The notes beneath the pieces are model-generated. The model was not told the origin of the DNA and did no database searches. It worked only from the letters and a program-made list of their open reading frames with translations. A program made the translations under genes and the position numbers. Of a stretch of DNA of 64,000 nucleotides, positions 22,641 to 33,661 are shown piece by piece. Position 1 is the first letter of the stretch. Each line of letters begins with the position of its first letter. The DNA lies in assembly GCA_029204225.1 (NCBI GenBank), contig MU831902.1:33406-97405 (forward strand), given 5' to 3'. Origin of the DNA: Diphasiastrum complanatum (taxonomy: Eukaryota; Streptophyta; Lycopodiopsida; Lycopodiales; Lycopodiaceae).

Positions 22641-23903
22641 GGGCTAAAGTTAGGGTTAGGATGAGCTTAGGGTTATGGTAAAGTTTAGGTCACCAAATCA
22701 CAAGTCCAACGGTGGGGTTGGCCTTGTTAAACTCTTTAAACTCAAACATATCAATTCAGACAGTGGATTCCCTCTTTAAAAAATATGAAGAGTTTAGGGC
22801 TAATGTTAGTACAAAAGGTAAAATTTAGCTCAACTACCTTGGGATTTTTTTATGGTAGTCAATTTTGCCAAAGGCCATGCTTGTAACGTGCCAAGGCCAC
22901 TTTAAAAACTTTAAGGAGGACACCCACCCACCTCCCGTGTAATATTTAAGGGCCCACGACATGGCATAACTCATCATTGCCTCCTCATTTTCTACCTTCA
23001 AACTCTTTGGCTCTCATTATTGGCATTCCTTGCATTCTATTGATAATAGCATACATGCGACAGTTCCTCTATGCTCATCATATCTTGAGGGACTAGTGCA
23101 TCAAGACTTTTGTTGAGGTAAGGAATAATTTTCATTCAATCTTCCTTGCAGTGCTTGAATTTTTGTATATTTCAATTTAAAATTTGTAACTTGACTCATA
23201 TTTTTTCTAAGGACCCATGCTCAACATAAGTTGAGAGCGGAACAATGTTGAATGAGCATTGGTCGAAAGAAGACCTATGCCTAGCATAAACATCAAAGGA
23301 GTGCAAAGACAAATCTACAAAGTTGAAAACTTGTTTGGAAGAAAATGAGATGTTCAAGAAGGAGATCCAAACGTTGAAATCCTCTTTGCGTCATTTTACA
23401 ACTAGTAATGATGCATTTTAATCCATGCGTATCTCATATTGTCTCTTGTTAAAGATATGGATGTGTTCAACAAAAAGGTCAGAAGCAACAAGAGAAAAAG
23501 ATTGGTAACCAAGGATATATGTGATCTATCATCCAGAGGAGGTTATCAAAAAAGATGAATCTGTGCATTCAAGTAAGTTATAGCTTATTTGGTTTGATAT
23601 TGCTTGAACTTTCTGATTCAATCATAATCACTAGTTTTGTTATTTATTAAATTCAACTTTCTGTTGATTTGTCTATTATGTTGTTGTGAATACTATGACT
23701 GTCCTAATCTCTACTAACATTTTTATGAACATTATGTTTGCAATGCAGATCAACATTGGTTGTTGAAGACCATCCATTGGAAACTCACTAGGTTCTATTT
23801 TGATTTCTAAATCTATGAAATCAATGTTAAACAATAACAAAATGAAAAAGATTAAGTCTTCAGTTACTGATAACATTATGAATGAAATTGAAAAAATATT
23901 GGA
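22640..23903 (+). pseudogene. Gene B copy 1, 5' region and first exons
   Basis: Collinear, in inverse orientation, with 53583-51399 (copy 2). Shared features are a 5' flank with GTCACCAAATCAC and a TATTTAAGGGCCCAC promoter-like block, two motifs of the subterminal-type array (about 23214-23295), and a coding part. About 0.7 kb holding the N-terminus present in copy 2 is deleted here. Remaining coding words are KKEIQTLKSSLRH (coiled-coil-like), then an intron and ISKSMKSMLNN...SSVTDNIMNEIEKILD. The last exon is split after TTGGA by the copia insertion at 23904 and resumes at 30337. The family is unknown to me. Confidence 0.6.
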
Positions 23904-24559
23904 TGTGAAAATTGTCAACATTTCCTAGCTAGTTTGAGGTCTAAATTGGCTAAAATTGTAAATAGTTTTGGTTCTGGAGTTTCACACCTGTGAACAAGGC
24001 CACAATGTTTTTATTTACTGTATTTTTTCAGTATGATGAAGTTTCAAACTTCATACCCTTCAAAATGAGACCATTTTGATGTATTTTGGTCATATAAGCC
24101 ATTTTTTAGCTATTTTTCCTATATAGGGAATATCTAGGGTCAAGTACCTTCTAGAGAGAGGAGAGAGAGTCATCTTCCTCATCCATAAATAGTAGGGAAG
24201 TCGTGGAGAACAGGTTGGAGAAACCTTTTGTATGCTTCATTGAGATCAATAGATCATTGTCATTGTTTCTTCCTCCATTGAGAGCATTGTTGTGTGTATT
24301 GTCTTCAAGCTATTGTGTATGATCTTAGGTGCTTTACAAAAGTGGTAGGCTGATGTATTATGGACTGTATAATGCTATTTTGGGCCGCACTTGATGTTTA
24401 TGGAAGTTTCCATTTGTGATAAATGCTTTTTGATCAAGTTCTTTGCATTCTAGGTAGCATAGAATGTGTTGTCAATTCCTAGCTTATGTAGTTTGGAGTG
24501 CAAGCATTCAAGCCAATGATCTTGGAGTTTAGATCCACTTAGGATCTGTATTTTTCACA
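23904..24559 (+). repeat. 5' LTR of the complete copia element
   Basis: TGTGAAAATTG...TTTTTCACA, 656 bp, preceded by TTGGA and followed by the primer site. A CATAAATAGTA TATA-like box lies near 24184. CACACCTGTG near 23983 replaces the palindromic CACACGTGTG of the 3' LTR. Confidence 0.95.
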
Positions 24560-24571
24560 TGGTATCAGAGC
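24560..24571 (+). promoter_or_regulatory. Primer-binding site
   Basis: TGGTATCAGAGC abuts the 5' LTR; initiator tRNA-Met type. The ~1.16 kb leader to 25731 is noncoding. Confidence 0.95.
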
Positions 24572-25731
24572 TGGTTGGCTTCTATTTACAATAAGTATTC
24601 CATTTTTGGTGATATTTGGATGTTTGATCAAGTTCTAGCATGATTTTGCATTGCTTTGTTGATCAAATCTTACTAACCTTTGTTTTGTGAGTTGAACTTG
24701 TGGATCAAAAGCATATTTCAGGTCTATTGAAGATCAGAGGCTGAAAAGAAACTATTTTGGATCAGATCATAACACCTAATCATTTGTGATTGTGAGGCTT
24801 GTGCATATTCAATACTAACAATGTTCTTTTCAATCCTATTGTTGACAATCTCCATTCTTGGATGAACACTCTCCTTAAGTGGATGAAACTTCTCCTTAAG
24901 TGGATGACAAATGCTCTTTTGAGTGAGTTGTAATTCTCCTAAAGGCTGAGCAAAGCTCCCATTTGGATGAAAGATCCCCTTTTTTGGGTGAACATATTGT
25001 AAGCTCCATTGTGAAGAGCATATTGTAAAGATTGTCATCAATTTTGGCATAAATTTTGGTGTACTTTGTTGAGCATGTAAGTAACTCTCCTTATGTAATT
25101 TGATTGGAGCATTTGCTGGAAGGTGTTAACCATTATGCAAGTGTGTTTTCAGGTTCTTAACAGGTTGAGGAACATTCTCATGTGAAGTGATCTTAGATCT
25201 ACATCTAAACACCAAGATTTGACAAGATAGTGAAGCTAGTCTTGTGATTCACTAAGTGTGCTCATTCATTCACCTCTAAATCTTGTATTTATCACTTGCT
25301 GGAGTTTATAAACTTTTAGAAGTGTGGTTTACATGTGGTTTTACAGGTTGAATCAATATCTTAGTGTGTTGATCATATGTTGATCAAGTTTGTTCATTAC
25401 TAGGTAATCTTGGCATCCTAGTTTTGGGTATTTTCTAAGAATGCAAGTAACTCTTCACACCATAACTTGATTTGGTCACTTGCTGGAAAGTTTGAGAGCT
25501 TAAGCAAGAGTGTGTTCAGGTTGGTTTGATTTTGTAATCCATTCTTAGTGTGTGCAAAGTGTTGCATGTGTTTCAATCTTCCTTTCTATGCTTGGAAACC
25601 ATCTAGGTTCAAGATAGAAGTGTTTTAGGGTCCTAAATCTTCATAGATCTCTTTATCTATCATTTGTTGAGAGAAAAGTGAGTGCTAAGTGCTTTAGGAC
25701 AGAACCTAAAAGTTGAAGAAACATTAGAATC

Positions 25732-28700
25732 ATGGCTTCCAATGGTGGGATCATGCTAGAGTCTAGTGAAAGGTTGAGTTCATCAAACTACTCTACTTGG
25801 AAAGTGAGGATGGAGTCCTTACTTGAGTTGAATGAACTCATGGACATAGTTGCAGAAATTGAAGAGAGACCTCTCACACTTCAAGAGCAACAAAGGTTTG
25901 ATAAGAAGGCCAAAAGGGCTCTTCATATCATTAAAATGAATGTTACAAATGAACTTCTCAAGGAAGTTGGAAAGTGTCAAAGTGCAAGTGAGGCATGGAA
26001 TGCCTTAAAGAAGCTCTTTGAATCAAAGTCCACATCTAGGGTATTGACCGTAAGGAGACAAATATTTTCTAGTAGGCAAAGAGAGGGTGAAAGTGCTCAT
26101 GCATTTATCTTGAGAGTTAAGTCCCTAAGTGATGATTTAGCATGCATTGATGAGAACATAAAAGATGGTGAAATAGTCCAAGTTATGTTGAATGGTTTGC
26201 TAAATGAACATGCTAACCTTGTGCAAAGTTTTGCCATTCAAAGAGTCTTGCCAAGTGTGGTTGACTTGCAAGAAATCTTATTGGCTGAAGAACATAGGTT
26301 GCAATCAAAGCTTGATGGTGCATCCTTGCAAGGTGGAGGTGAAGAGGCTTTCTTCACAAAAGGCAAATTCAAGGGCAAAGGTAAAGGCAAAGGGAAATGG
26401 TCCAAAGGTGGTAACTTTGATCATGATGATCACTCTTCCTCTTCCTCTTCTACTAAGAACAATAAGTCAAAGTTCAAGTGCTTTTATTGTGGGATAAAAG
26501 GTCATTTTGCAAATGAATGTTATAAGAAGAAAAGAGAGCAAGGAGAGAGGCAAGGAAATCTTACAATAGATGAGGAAGAACATAACACATGTGAATCACT
26601 TGTTATGACTTCAAGTTTGTTAGCCAACATAGATGATAATGATCCTTGGTGGATTGATAGTGGAGCCTCATCTCACATGACAAGACATAAGGAATACTTT
26701 ACATCCTTATTGTCTTATGAGGGAGAAGGTAACATCATCTACACTGCAAATGATGGTCAATGTGACATCAAAGGCATAGGCACTATTCCTATTTCCCTTT
26801 CAACAAATAGGAAAGCAAATCTTGAAAATGTTTTGTACATTCCTTCAATCACTAAGAATTTGCTTAGTGTAAGTCAAATGATTGACAAAGGACTTGATGT
26901 GGAGTTCATTGGAGATGCATGTTTGATAAGTAAATGTGGATCCTTGATTGCTCAAGGTAGGAGGCATGGTAAACTTTTCAAGCTTGATGCATGTGTGATC
27001 TCTAATCATGAAGGATGTATGGCTAGGGAGCAATTGACAAACCAAGAAGTTTGGCACAAGAGGTTGGGCCATCCCAACTTCAAATCTTTGGAGGTAATGG
27101 CAAAGAAAGAGCTTGTTCTTGGTCTCCCTAAAAGTCTTGTTGCAAACAATAGTGTTTGTGAACATTGTGCCTTGTCCAAATCTCATAGACTTGCTTATTC
27201 TAGATCTACTTCTAGATCTAAAGAAGCTTTTCAACTTGTGCATTCTGATATTCATTCTTCTAGTACAACTAGCAATGGTGGGGCAAAGATGTATGCAACT
27301 TTCATTGATGACTTTAGTAGGTATACTTGGATCTATCTTCTTAAAAGTAAGGATGAAGTGTTTGCTGCATTTGTCAAGTTCAAGAATGAAATGGAAAACC
27401 AATTCAATACAAAGATCAAATGCTTAAGATCTGATAATGGAGGGAAATACACCTCAAATAGGTTCAAAGACTTTTGTATAGCACATGGGATTAAGAGGGA
27501 GATGTCTAGTCCTAGGACTCCACAACAGAATGGAGTGGCCGAGAGGAAGAATAGAACCCTTTCTGAATGTGCCAAGGCAATGAGACTACATGCTAATCTT
27601 GCTAAGTCTTTTTGGGGGGAAGCTTTAGCATGTGCTAACTATCTATGTAATAGATGGACAAGTGCTTCCTTGGATGGTAAAACTCCTCATGAGGTTCTTT
27701 ATGGTAGAAGGCCGAGTGTCAAGCATTGTAGGATCTTTGGATGTACATGTTTTGTCAATATCACACTTGATGATAGAACTAAAGAAGATCCTTCATCAAA
27801 GAAGGGTGTGTTTGTTGGCTATAGTGAAGTAAGCAAGGCTTACAAAGTGTACATTCCTTCTACAAAGAAAGTTGTCATAAGTAGGGATGTCATCTTTCAT
27901 GAAGAGAATGTTTCCAATGTTGTTGATGTTGATGTTGATGTGCCTACTAATCATCATGATGTGCAAGATGTCTTGGATGAAGATGGAGATGCCACTCCAA
28001 AGCAAACTTCAAGGAAGACTCAAAGGCAAAGGGCTAAGCCATCAAGGCTAACCTATGATGAAAAAGGAAAGCAAGTGGTGGACAACTCTAACTTTGCTTT
28101 TCTTACCTCTTTTGATGAACCAACTTGTGTAGGTGAAGCAATTCAAAAGAAGGAATGGATCCAAGCCATGGATCATGAGCATCAAGCACTCATCAAAAGC
28201 AACACATGGAGGTTGGTAAAGCTTCCAAAGGACAAGAAGGCAATTGGTTGTAAGTGGATCTTCAAGATCAAGACAAATCAAGATGGATCAATCAACAAGT
28301 ACAAGGCAAGGTTGGTGGCAAAGGGGTATGCTCAAGAATATGGTATTGACTATGATGAGACCTTTGCACCCGTGGCAAAGATGGTAACTATTCGAATCCT
28401 AATCTCTCTTGCAACTCTTTATGATTGGGATATGTGGCAAATGGATGTTACTAATGCCTTCTTGAATGGTGATCTTGAAGAAGATATTTACATGGAGCAA
28501 CCCGAGGGCTATGTTTCACATGATGAGCCTAATCATGTGTGCTATCTCCAAAAGAGTTTGTATGGGCTAAAGCAAGCACCAAGGAGTTGGTATGCTAAGC
28601 TCAATTCCTTCTTACTTTCTCAAAACTTTGTTATGAGTGAGTATGATCATTCTCTCTACTTTAGATTGAATGAAAATGATATCACTTTACTTTTGATCTA

Positions 28701-29685
28701 TGTTGATGACATTATCTTAAGTGGTGGTAACAATCTAGATATAGATGAAATCAAGATGGCACTCAAAAGAGAGTTTGAAATTCAAGATCTTGGTAAACTT
28801 CATTATATCTTAGGAATAGAGATTATTAGAACTTCTAAATCTACATTCATATGTCAAGAAAAGTATGTTAACTCTATTCTAAAAAGGTTTCATATGGAAG
28901 ATTGTAAAGTTGTTTCTACTCCTATGGAATCAAATGTAAAGCTAACTACAAGAAGTAATGAAAGATCCTTCAAGGACATTACTCTCTATAGAAAGCTAAT
29001 AGGATCTCTTATATGGTTAACCATCACAAGACCTGATCTAAGCTTTGTGGTTGGTAAACTAAGTCAATTTATGCAAGATCCTAGTGAGGCTCATTGGAAG
29101 CTAGGAAAGAGAGTACTTAGATACATCTCGGGATCTAGAGATTTTGGCATCTTGTATGGAGGTACTACACCTAACCTTTGTGGATTTTCAGATTCAGATT
29201 TTGCAGGTGATCAAATGGATAGGAAGTCAACAAGTGCCTTTGCAATCTATCTTGGAGATGGAGTGGTCTCATGGCTATCAAAGAAGCAACCAACTATCTC
29301 TCTATCTTCCACCGAAGCCGAGTACAAGGCATTAACAACATGCACCAAGGAGATTCTTTGGATCAAGAGGATGTTATTGGATCTTCACTTGCTGGAACCA
29401 GAGAAGACTCCAATCATACTTTGTGATAACCTTTCAGCCCAAAGCTTGGCAAGCAATCCTGTTTTTCATGCAAGGAGCAAGCACATTGAGATTGCTCACC
29501 ATTTTGTGAGAGATCAAGTCATTGCCAAAGAGGTGGAGCTTCAACATGTCTCTTCAAAGGAGTGTGTGGCTGATATCTTCACCAAACCATTGGGAAAGGA
29601 CCTATATTTAATGCATAGATCTAATCTTGGAATGTGCTCAAAGACTATGTTGAAACTAGCATCCAATGTTGAAGAGGGAGTGTGA
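25732..29685 (+). CDS. gag-pol: Copia Gag-Pol polyprotein, single intact ORF
   Basis: A 1317-residue polyprotein; ATG 25732 fits the family start (MASNGGIMLESSERL). Domains in order: Gag core (about 10-230) with zinc knuckle CFYCGIKGHFANEC (250-263); aspartic protease DSGA (D309); GAG-pre-integrase WHKRLGH (441-447) with CEHC; integrase catalytic triad D506, D568, E604 (D-35-E spacing); RT with D905 (WQMDV) and YVDD (990-993); RNase H with D1154, E1197, D1232 and D1281 (VADIFTK). Length is typical of autonomous plant copia. Gag and Pol share one frame with no frameshift signal, as is usual in plant copia; the Gag:Pol ratio is then set by other means. Stop codon overlaps the first bases of the 3' LTR. 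No disabling mutation seen; activity is inferred, not shown. Confidence 0.97.
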   Translation: MASNGGIMLESSERLSSSNYSTWKVRMESLLELNELMDIVAEIEERPLTLQEQQRFDKKAKRALHIIKMNVTNELLKEVGKCQSASEAWNALKKLFESKSTSRVLTVRRQIFSSRQREGESAHAFILRVKSLSDDLACIDENIKDGEIVQVMLNGLLNEHANLVQSFAIQRVLPSVVDLQEILLAEEHRLQSKLDGASLQGGGEEAFFTKGKFKGKGKGKGKWSKGGNFDHDDHSSSSSSTKNNKSKFKCFYCGIKGHFANECYKKKREQGERQGNLTIDEEEHNTCESLVMTSSLLANIDDNDPWWIDSGASSHMTRHKEYFTSLLSYEGEGNIIYTANDGQCDIKGIGTIPISLSTNRKANLENVLYIPSITKNLLSVSQMIDKGLDVEFIGDACLISKCGSLIAQGRRHGKLFKLDACVISNHEGCMAREQLTNQEVWHKRLGHPNFKSLEVMAKKELVLGLPKSLVANNSVCEHCALSKSHRLAYSRSTSRSKEAFQLVHSDIHSSSTTSNGGAKMYATFIDDFSRYTWIYLLKSKDEVFAAFVKFKNEMENQFNTKIKCLRSDNGGKYTSNRFKDFCIAHGIKREMSSPRTPQQNGVAERKNRTLSECAKAMRLHANLAKSFWGEALACANYLCNRWTSASLDGKTPHEVLYGRRPSVKHCRIFGCTCFVNITLDDRTKEDPSSKKGVFVGYSEVSKAYKVYIPSTKKVVISRDVIFHEENVSNVVDVDVDVPTNHHDVQDVLDEDGDATPKQTSRKTQRQRAKPSRLTYDEKGKQVVDNSNFAFLTSFDEPTCVGEAIQKKEWIQAMDHEHQALIKSNTWRLVKLPKDKKAIGCKWIFKIKTNQDGSINKYKARLVAKGYAQEYGIDYDETFAPVAKMVTIRILISLATLYDWDMWQMDVTNAFLNGDLEEDIYMEQPEGYVSHDEPNHVCYLQKSLYGLKQAPRSWYAKLNSFLLSQNFVMSEYDHSLYFRLNENDITLLLIYVDDIILSGGNNLDIDEIKMALKREFEIQDLGKLHYILGIEIIRTSKSTFICQEKYVNSILKRFHMEDCKVVSTPMESNVKLTTRSNERSFKDITLYRKLIGSLIWLTITRPDLSFVVGKLSQFMQDPSEAHWKLGKRVLRYISGSRDFGILYGGTTPNLCGFSDSDFAGDQMDRKSTSAFAIYLGDGVVSWLSKKQPTISLSSTEAEYKALTTCTKEILWIKRMLLDLHLLEPEKTPIILCDNLSAQSLASNPVFHARSKHIEIAHHFVRDQVIAKEVELQHVSSKECVADIFTKPLGKDLYLMHRSNLGMCSKTMLKLASNVEEGV
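29671..29680 (+). promoter_or_regulatory. Polypurine tract
   Basis: GAAGAGGGAG directly before the 3' LTR, within the last codons of the polyprotein. Confidence 0.9.
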
Positions 29686-30336
29686 AAATTGTCAACATTT
29701 CCTAGCTAGTTTGAGGTCTAAATTGGCTAAAATTGTAAATAGTTTTGGTTCTGGAGTTTCACACGTGTGAACAAGGCCACAATGTTTTTATTTACTGTAT
29801 TTTTTCAGTATGATGAAGTGTCAAACTTCATACCCTTCAAAATGAGACCATTTTGATGTATTTTGGTCATATAAGCCATTTTTTAGCTATTTTTCCTATA
29901 TAGGGAATATCTAGGGTCAAGTACCTTCTAGAGAGAGGAGAGAGAGTCATCTTCCTCATCCATAAATAGTAGGGAAGTCGTGGAGAACAGGTTGGAGAAA
30001 CCTTTTGTATGCTTCATTGAGATCAATAGATCATTGTCATTGTTTCTTCCTCCATTGAGAGCATTGTTGTGTGTATTGTCTTCAAGCTATTGTGTATGAT
30101 CTTAGGTGCTTTACAAAAGTGGTAGGCTGATGTATTATGGACTGTATAATGCTATTTTGGGCCGCACTTGATGTTTATGGAAGTTTCCATTTGTGATAAA
30201 TGCTTTTTGATCAAGTTCTTTGCATTCTAGGTAGCATAGAATGTGTTGCCAATTCCTAGCTTATGTAGTTTGGAGTGCAAGCATTCAAGCCAATGATCTT
30301 GGAGTTTAGATCCACTTAGGATCTGTATTTTTCACA
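29681..30336 (+). repeat. 3' LTR of the complete copia element
   Basis: 656 bp, nearly identical to 23904-24559, ending TTTTTCACA before the TTGGA duplication. Keeps CACACGTGTG at 29760-29769. Confidence 0.95.
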
Positions 30337-32264
30337 TTGGACACTACATTGGTTCAGGGGACAAGTGATTTTTCTAGCATCAGTACAGAAGCATATGCAA
30401 CAATGTTTAAAATGATAAAGGAGGCATTTGCACAGGTGAGTATTAAAAAGTTTCCAATCCCACGACCATTTCATCTTTCTTTAAAAAGACATGTTAAACC
30501 AAGGTATGCAGACAATAGTTGGTAATCCATCTCATATCAATGAAGTGTATTGGTCGAAAGGAGATTGTCTAGCATATAGCAATTCCAACAATTTATTTAT
30601 TGACATTAATCAGTTACTAACATTCATCATAAATTTTTACGGTATTACAAATGAGAATGTCAATAACAAGTTGATAGTTGTTCTCAAGTTAGATGAGTCT
30701 GAAATTATAAAAGGACAAAAAATGGAGAGAGTCAGTCTTACGATCATGAATAGAGCACTTTCAAATTCAAAAGACTCAGAAGGCCTCAACTTCAATGTTC
30801 AATCAAAAAATGATATTTGGTGGTTGGCAGTTTTTCAAGTATAGTAGTTCTTTCACATATTCAATAAGAATAATCTAATATGGATTTCATTTGGAAAATC
30901 TTCTCTGTATTAATATTATTCTATATCATTTTTTTTGTTTCTCTTATAGGTGATGAAAGAAGACCATGACATTCTCTCATGGATATTTAATAGAACGTCA
31001 TATCCTGCCACCATTAAAAAATCACATGGATGGAGATCCACTCAATGTTCTTGGAATTGGCACTTTCAACATAGAATGGCATTTACCAGGAGATCTGAAG
31101 ACGTTAAAATGTATGCTCAATGTATCTCATGGCGCTAACTCTAAACACCCATGTTTGTACTGCATGAAGACAACAAAAGATATGACAAGGAGTACATGAA
31201 TATCAAGAGCTTGAGAAGATCCTAATTGGAAACTCGTACTACCGATTCCTCTTCAGAATGTTCATATCTGTACATTGCATGCAGAGGTGCGTATAATATA
31301 TAAAAAAAATCTCTTCACATCTTGTTTGTATGGAATTCCGAGCCAAAGGCATCTGCAAAAAAAGCTATTTTCTGATTAGAGGATGTGTTGTCCAAAGCAG
31401 GCTTACATAAAGGCCATGTTAAAATAAATTAGGTAAAATAGGAAATTTTCCATGGAAGCCGAACATTGAAGGATCCAAAGCTCATAGATTTTTATCAAAT
31501 TATTCTAGCAAATAATCCAAGATTCAATACTCGGTTTGGAAAGAGATAATAGCTGCAACTCAAGATTTCGAAGAAGAAGGTTCTACTCGTCTACACAAAG
31601 TAGAAGTTTGGAGAAAATTAGACAACATGATGAAATACTTGAGAAAAGATAAATTTTCAAATACTGATGTACACATGATACAAAAAACAACCAGTGAATT
31701 TGTGGATGCGGTTAGAAGTACATAGGATGTAGATCATATAACACATTATATGGTAAGATTTCGATGTTATACTAGTATAGACAAATATGTGCAATTAATT
31801 TAGATGCTTTTGGTACTGATTTAGATTTTGTTTTTATGACATGCAGCACATATTACGACATCATTCAACATTCTTTGCAAGAATGGTGAAATTATTAGCA
31901 TATGGTCATCGCAAGGAATGGACAAATCTCATTGGAAAACAAGAGTGGCATTTCATAAAAGTACACAACATGGTGGGACTAGCACAAAGAACAGCTATAT
32001 ATTGCAACTTTTCCAATGATTTTATAGAAGAATCTAAATTAGTCATAATACAAAATCGACGGATTATAAAAAATTTCAAAAAGCATGCACATTTTTACAA
32101 GCCAATAGGCAATAGACACATAGAGAGATTTTGTCTATTAAATGAAAATTTTTACAAAGTACAATTCTCCAATATCTACTCTGCTTCCGATACTTTCTCT
32201 AATGAAAATTGCAACTTAGAATCATGCAACAATTTTCTTCTTTCGTATGGATCCAAGAGCTCAT
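30337..32264 (+). pseudogene. Gene B copy 1, 3' exons
   Basis: Resumes gene B after the copia insertion. TTLVQGTSDFSSIS...EAFAQ ends at a CAG/GTGAGT donor (30435/30436). The next exon, 30512-30838 (TIVGNPSHINEVYWSKGDCL and following), ends at a weak donor, and the following one starts at 30950 after TTATAG. After a frameshift near 31000 come LNVLGIGTFNIEWHLPGDLK and NSKHPCLYC, a possible zinc-binding CxxC, then LVLPIPLQNVHICTLHAE before a GTGCGT donor. A clean GTAAGA-to-CAG intron lies at 31753-31846, followed by HILRHHSTFFARMVKLLAYG. Several frameshifts and stops make it non-functional. The pattern recalls transposon-encoded proteins with a GDLK...C-x2-C motif, but I cannot name a family. 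Confidence 0.6.
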
Positions 32265-32625
32265 AGTTTTCATGCTTACTCAGATCAACATAGGCAGCAT
32301 TCAATGCAAAATGAGATGATTTGAGCATGGAATTCACTGGTCCATATCCTAAAATTTTAAGGGCAATAGTTTTTTTAACAAAAATTATTTTATGCACCCT
32401 ATTAAAATTATGTCCTCCAAGAAAATGAGAAAGTGCCTTGATTGCCATAATCATTGTATCACCATGTTGATGAAACTTTGAATGGGCAACACTTATCTCA
32501 TTATTCTTGAAGAACTTCAAATAATGCCCCAGTGCATGATCTCTTGAAAAATCTCCAATAGAAGATCTATGCCCTCCTCGACGAATTGCAAAATCATCAA
32601 GGACTTCAAACTTCAATATTTGAAT
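32176..32625 (-). pseudogene. Unrecognised ORF C, antisense to the end of gene B
   Basis: Open for about 149 codons from about 32625 to 32176, without an ATG near its start (first internal Met is in TMIMAIKALSH), so it is probably an exon or a fragment. Composition looks like real protein (LGHYLKFFKNNEISVAHSKF, YERRKLLHDSKLQFSLEKVS). It overlaps the last ~90 bp assigned to gene B on the other strand. It is on the same strand as gene A copy 2, but gene A copy 1 has no matching sequence nearby. Function unknown. Confidence 0.45.
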
Positions 32626-33365
32626 TTAGAGAAAGATATTTGAAATTCAATTTAGTGGGTGGGAAGGAGAGGGTGAGGAATCTTTTTGGGGCCCACCCCT
32701 CAATGCACATTATGTGCAAATGTATGGGGATATGCGCTTTCCCCATACATGGATCCCTCTCCCTATCATTTTTAGTTAAGAAAGTGGTATGTATGGGTGA
32801 GGAAAGGAGAATGCATGGGTGCACCCATACACATAAGCACAAATAGTTTTATATGTATAGATATATATAAATAAGTGTGATGCATTTTGATGCACTTGGC
32901 ATAATATGAGACCCTTGTAACAACAAATGGAATAATGCTCTACTTGGCACTTGTACTTACAAAAGGACAAAGTTAATATGACAATCTAATCAAATGTTAT
33001 TACAATGCTAAAAATCCATCTTTATTATTGGAGTAAAGAAATAAGATAGATTGTAAATGTTAGTATGTTATATAGCAAGAATACTCTTATTAGGACAAAG
33101 ATCACAAAATCAAAATAAAGGTCATGGCAATGGAAACATAAGCTTAATGAATCTAAATTTGTGGATGGAAGAAGGGGCCTAGGAGCTTATGGTCCAAAAA
33201 AATGAATATCTAACATACCTCACACATCTCTACCATAGTAGGGGTCAGAATTTAACCATGTTCAACAATAGCACAGGGAATATCTTAATAAAAAGACTAA
33301 TCGCGAGTGGTAGGTGATCTGTGTTTGCAAATGTCTGTTAACGGGCAGCCCACAGTTCAGGTATT
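32626..33365. other. Noncoding stretch with palindrome cluster
   Basis: No gene seen. 32705-32828 holds several perfect inverted repeats: GCACATTATGTGC (32705-32717), ATGTATGGGGA/TCCCCATACAT (32720-32730 and 32740-32750) and ATGGGTGCACCCAT (32815-32828). The rest is AT-rich and featureless. Confidence 0.6.
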
Positions 33366-33661
33366 GTCACAGATTATTCTAAAATCAAGATTATTGTGGG
33401 ATTGCCACCGCCAACAACGATTCGTGGTATGGGTCATGCGAACTACTATCGAATTTTTATTATCTTCTCTGCGGATTTAGCAAGACCTATATACAAACTA
33501 ACTATTGTTCCTATTTGGACAGTAGAGGCATTAGAAGCCTTTGAAAAATTAAAAAGCATTAACTTCAGCACCAATACTGTGTTATCCAGATTGGACGGTT
33601 CCATCCTGGCTTGTTATTCATATACAGAGCGGGAGTGTTTCAAAGAAGAGGAGATCTCTTG
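33366..33661 (+). pseudogene. Ty3/gypsy RT-RNase H connection fragment
   Basis: VGLPPPTTIRGMGHANYYRI, ARPIYKL and EALEAFEKLKSINFSTNTVL match the conserved gypsy stretch just after the RT palm (PPPTT...GHANFYRRFI...ARPL...EAFEKLKxALxxAPVL). About 90 codons survive, with a small deletion inside SFLGHA and divergence after LSRLDGS. No flanking LTR. It may be unrelated to the gypsy integrase relic at 41713. Confidence 0.8.

Larger units (their letters stand above)
23904..30336 (+). mobile_element. Complete Ty1/copia retrotransposon inserted in gene B copy 1
   Basis: Target duplication TTGGA at 23899-23903 and 30337-30341. LTRs of 656 bp each (23904-24559, 29681-30336) differ at about three positions by eye (about 99.5 percent identical), so insertion is recent. 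It has a primer site at 24560, one uninterrupted gag-pol ORF and a polypurine tract at 29671-29680. All diagnostic catalytic residues are present, so it is the best autonomous candidate in the window. It lies in the same orientation as gene B. Confidence 0.95.

Noticed and set aside
26845-27402. 185-codon minus-strand ORF
   Set aside because: Antisense shadow of the intact copia polyprotein.
14071-30336. Reading 14071-16430 and the element at 23904-30336 as one interrupted copia element
   Set aside because: The latter has its own complete LTR pair and target duplication, and the LTR sequences differ.
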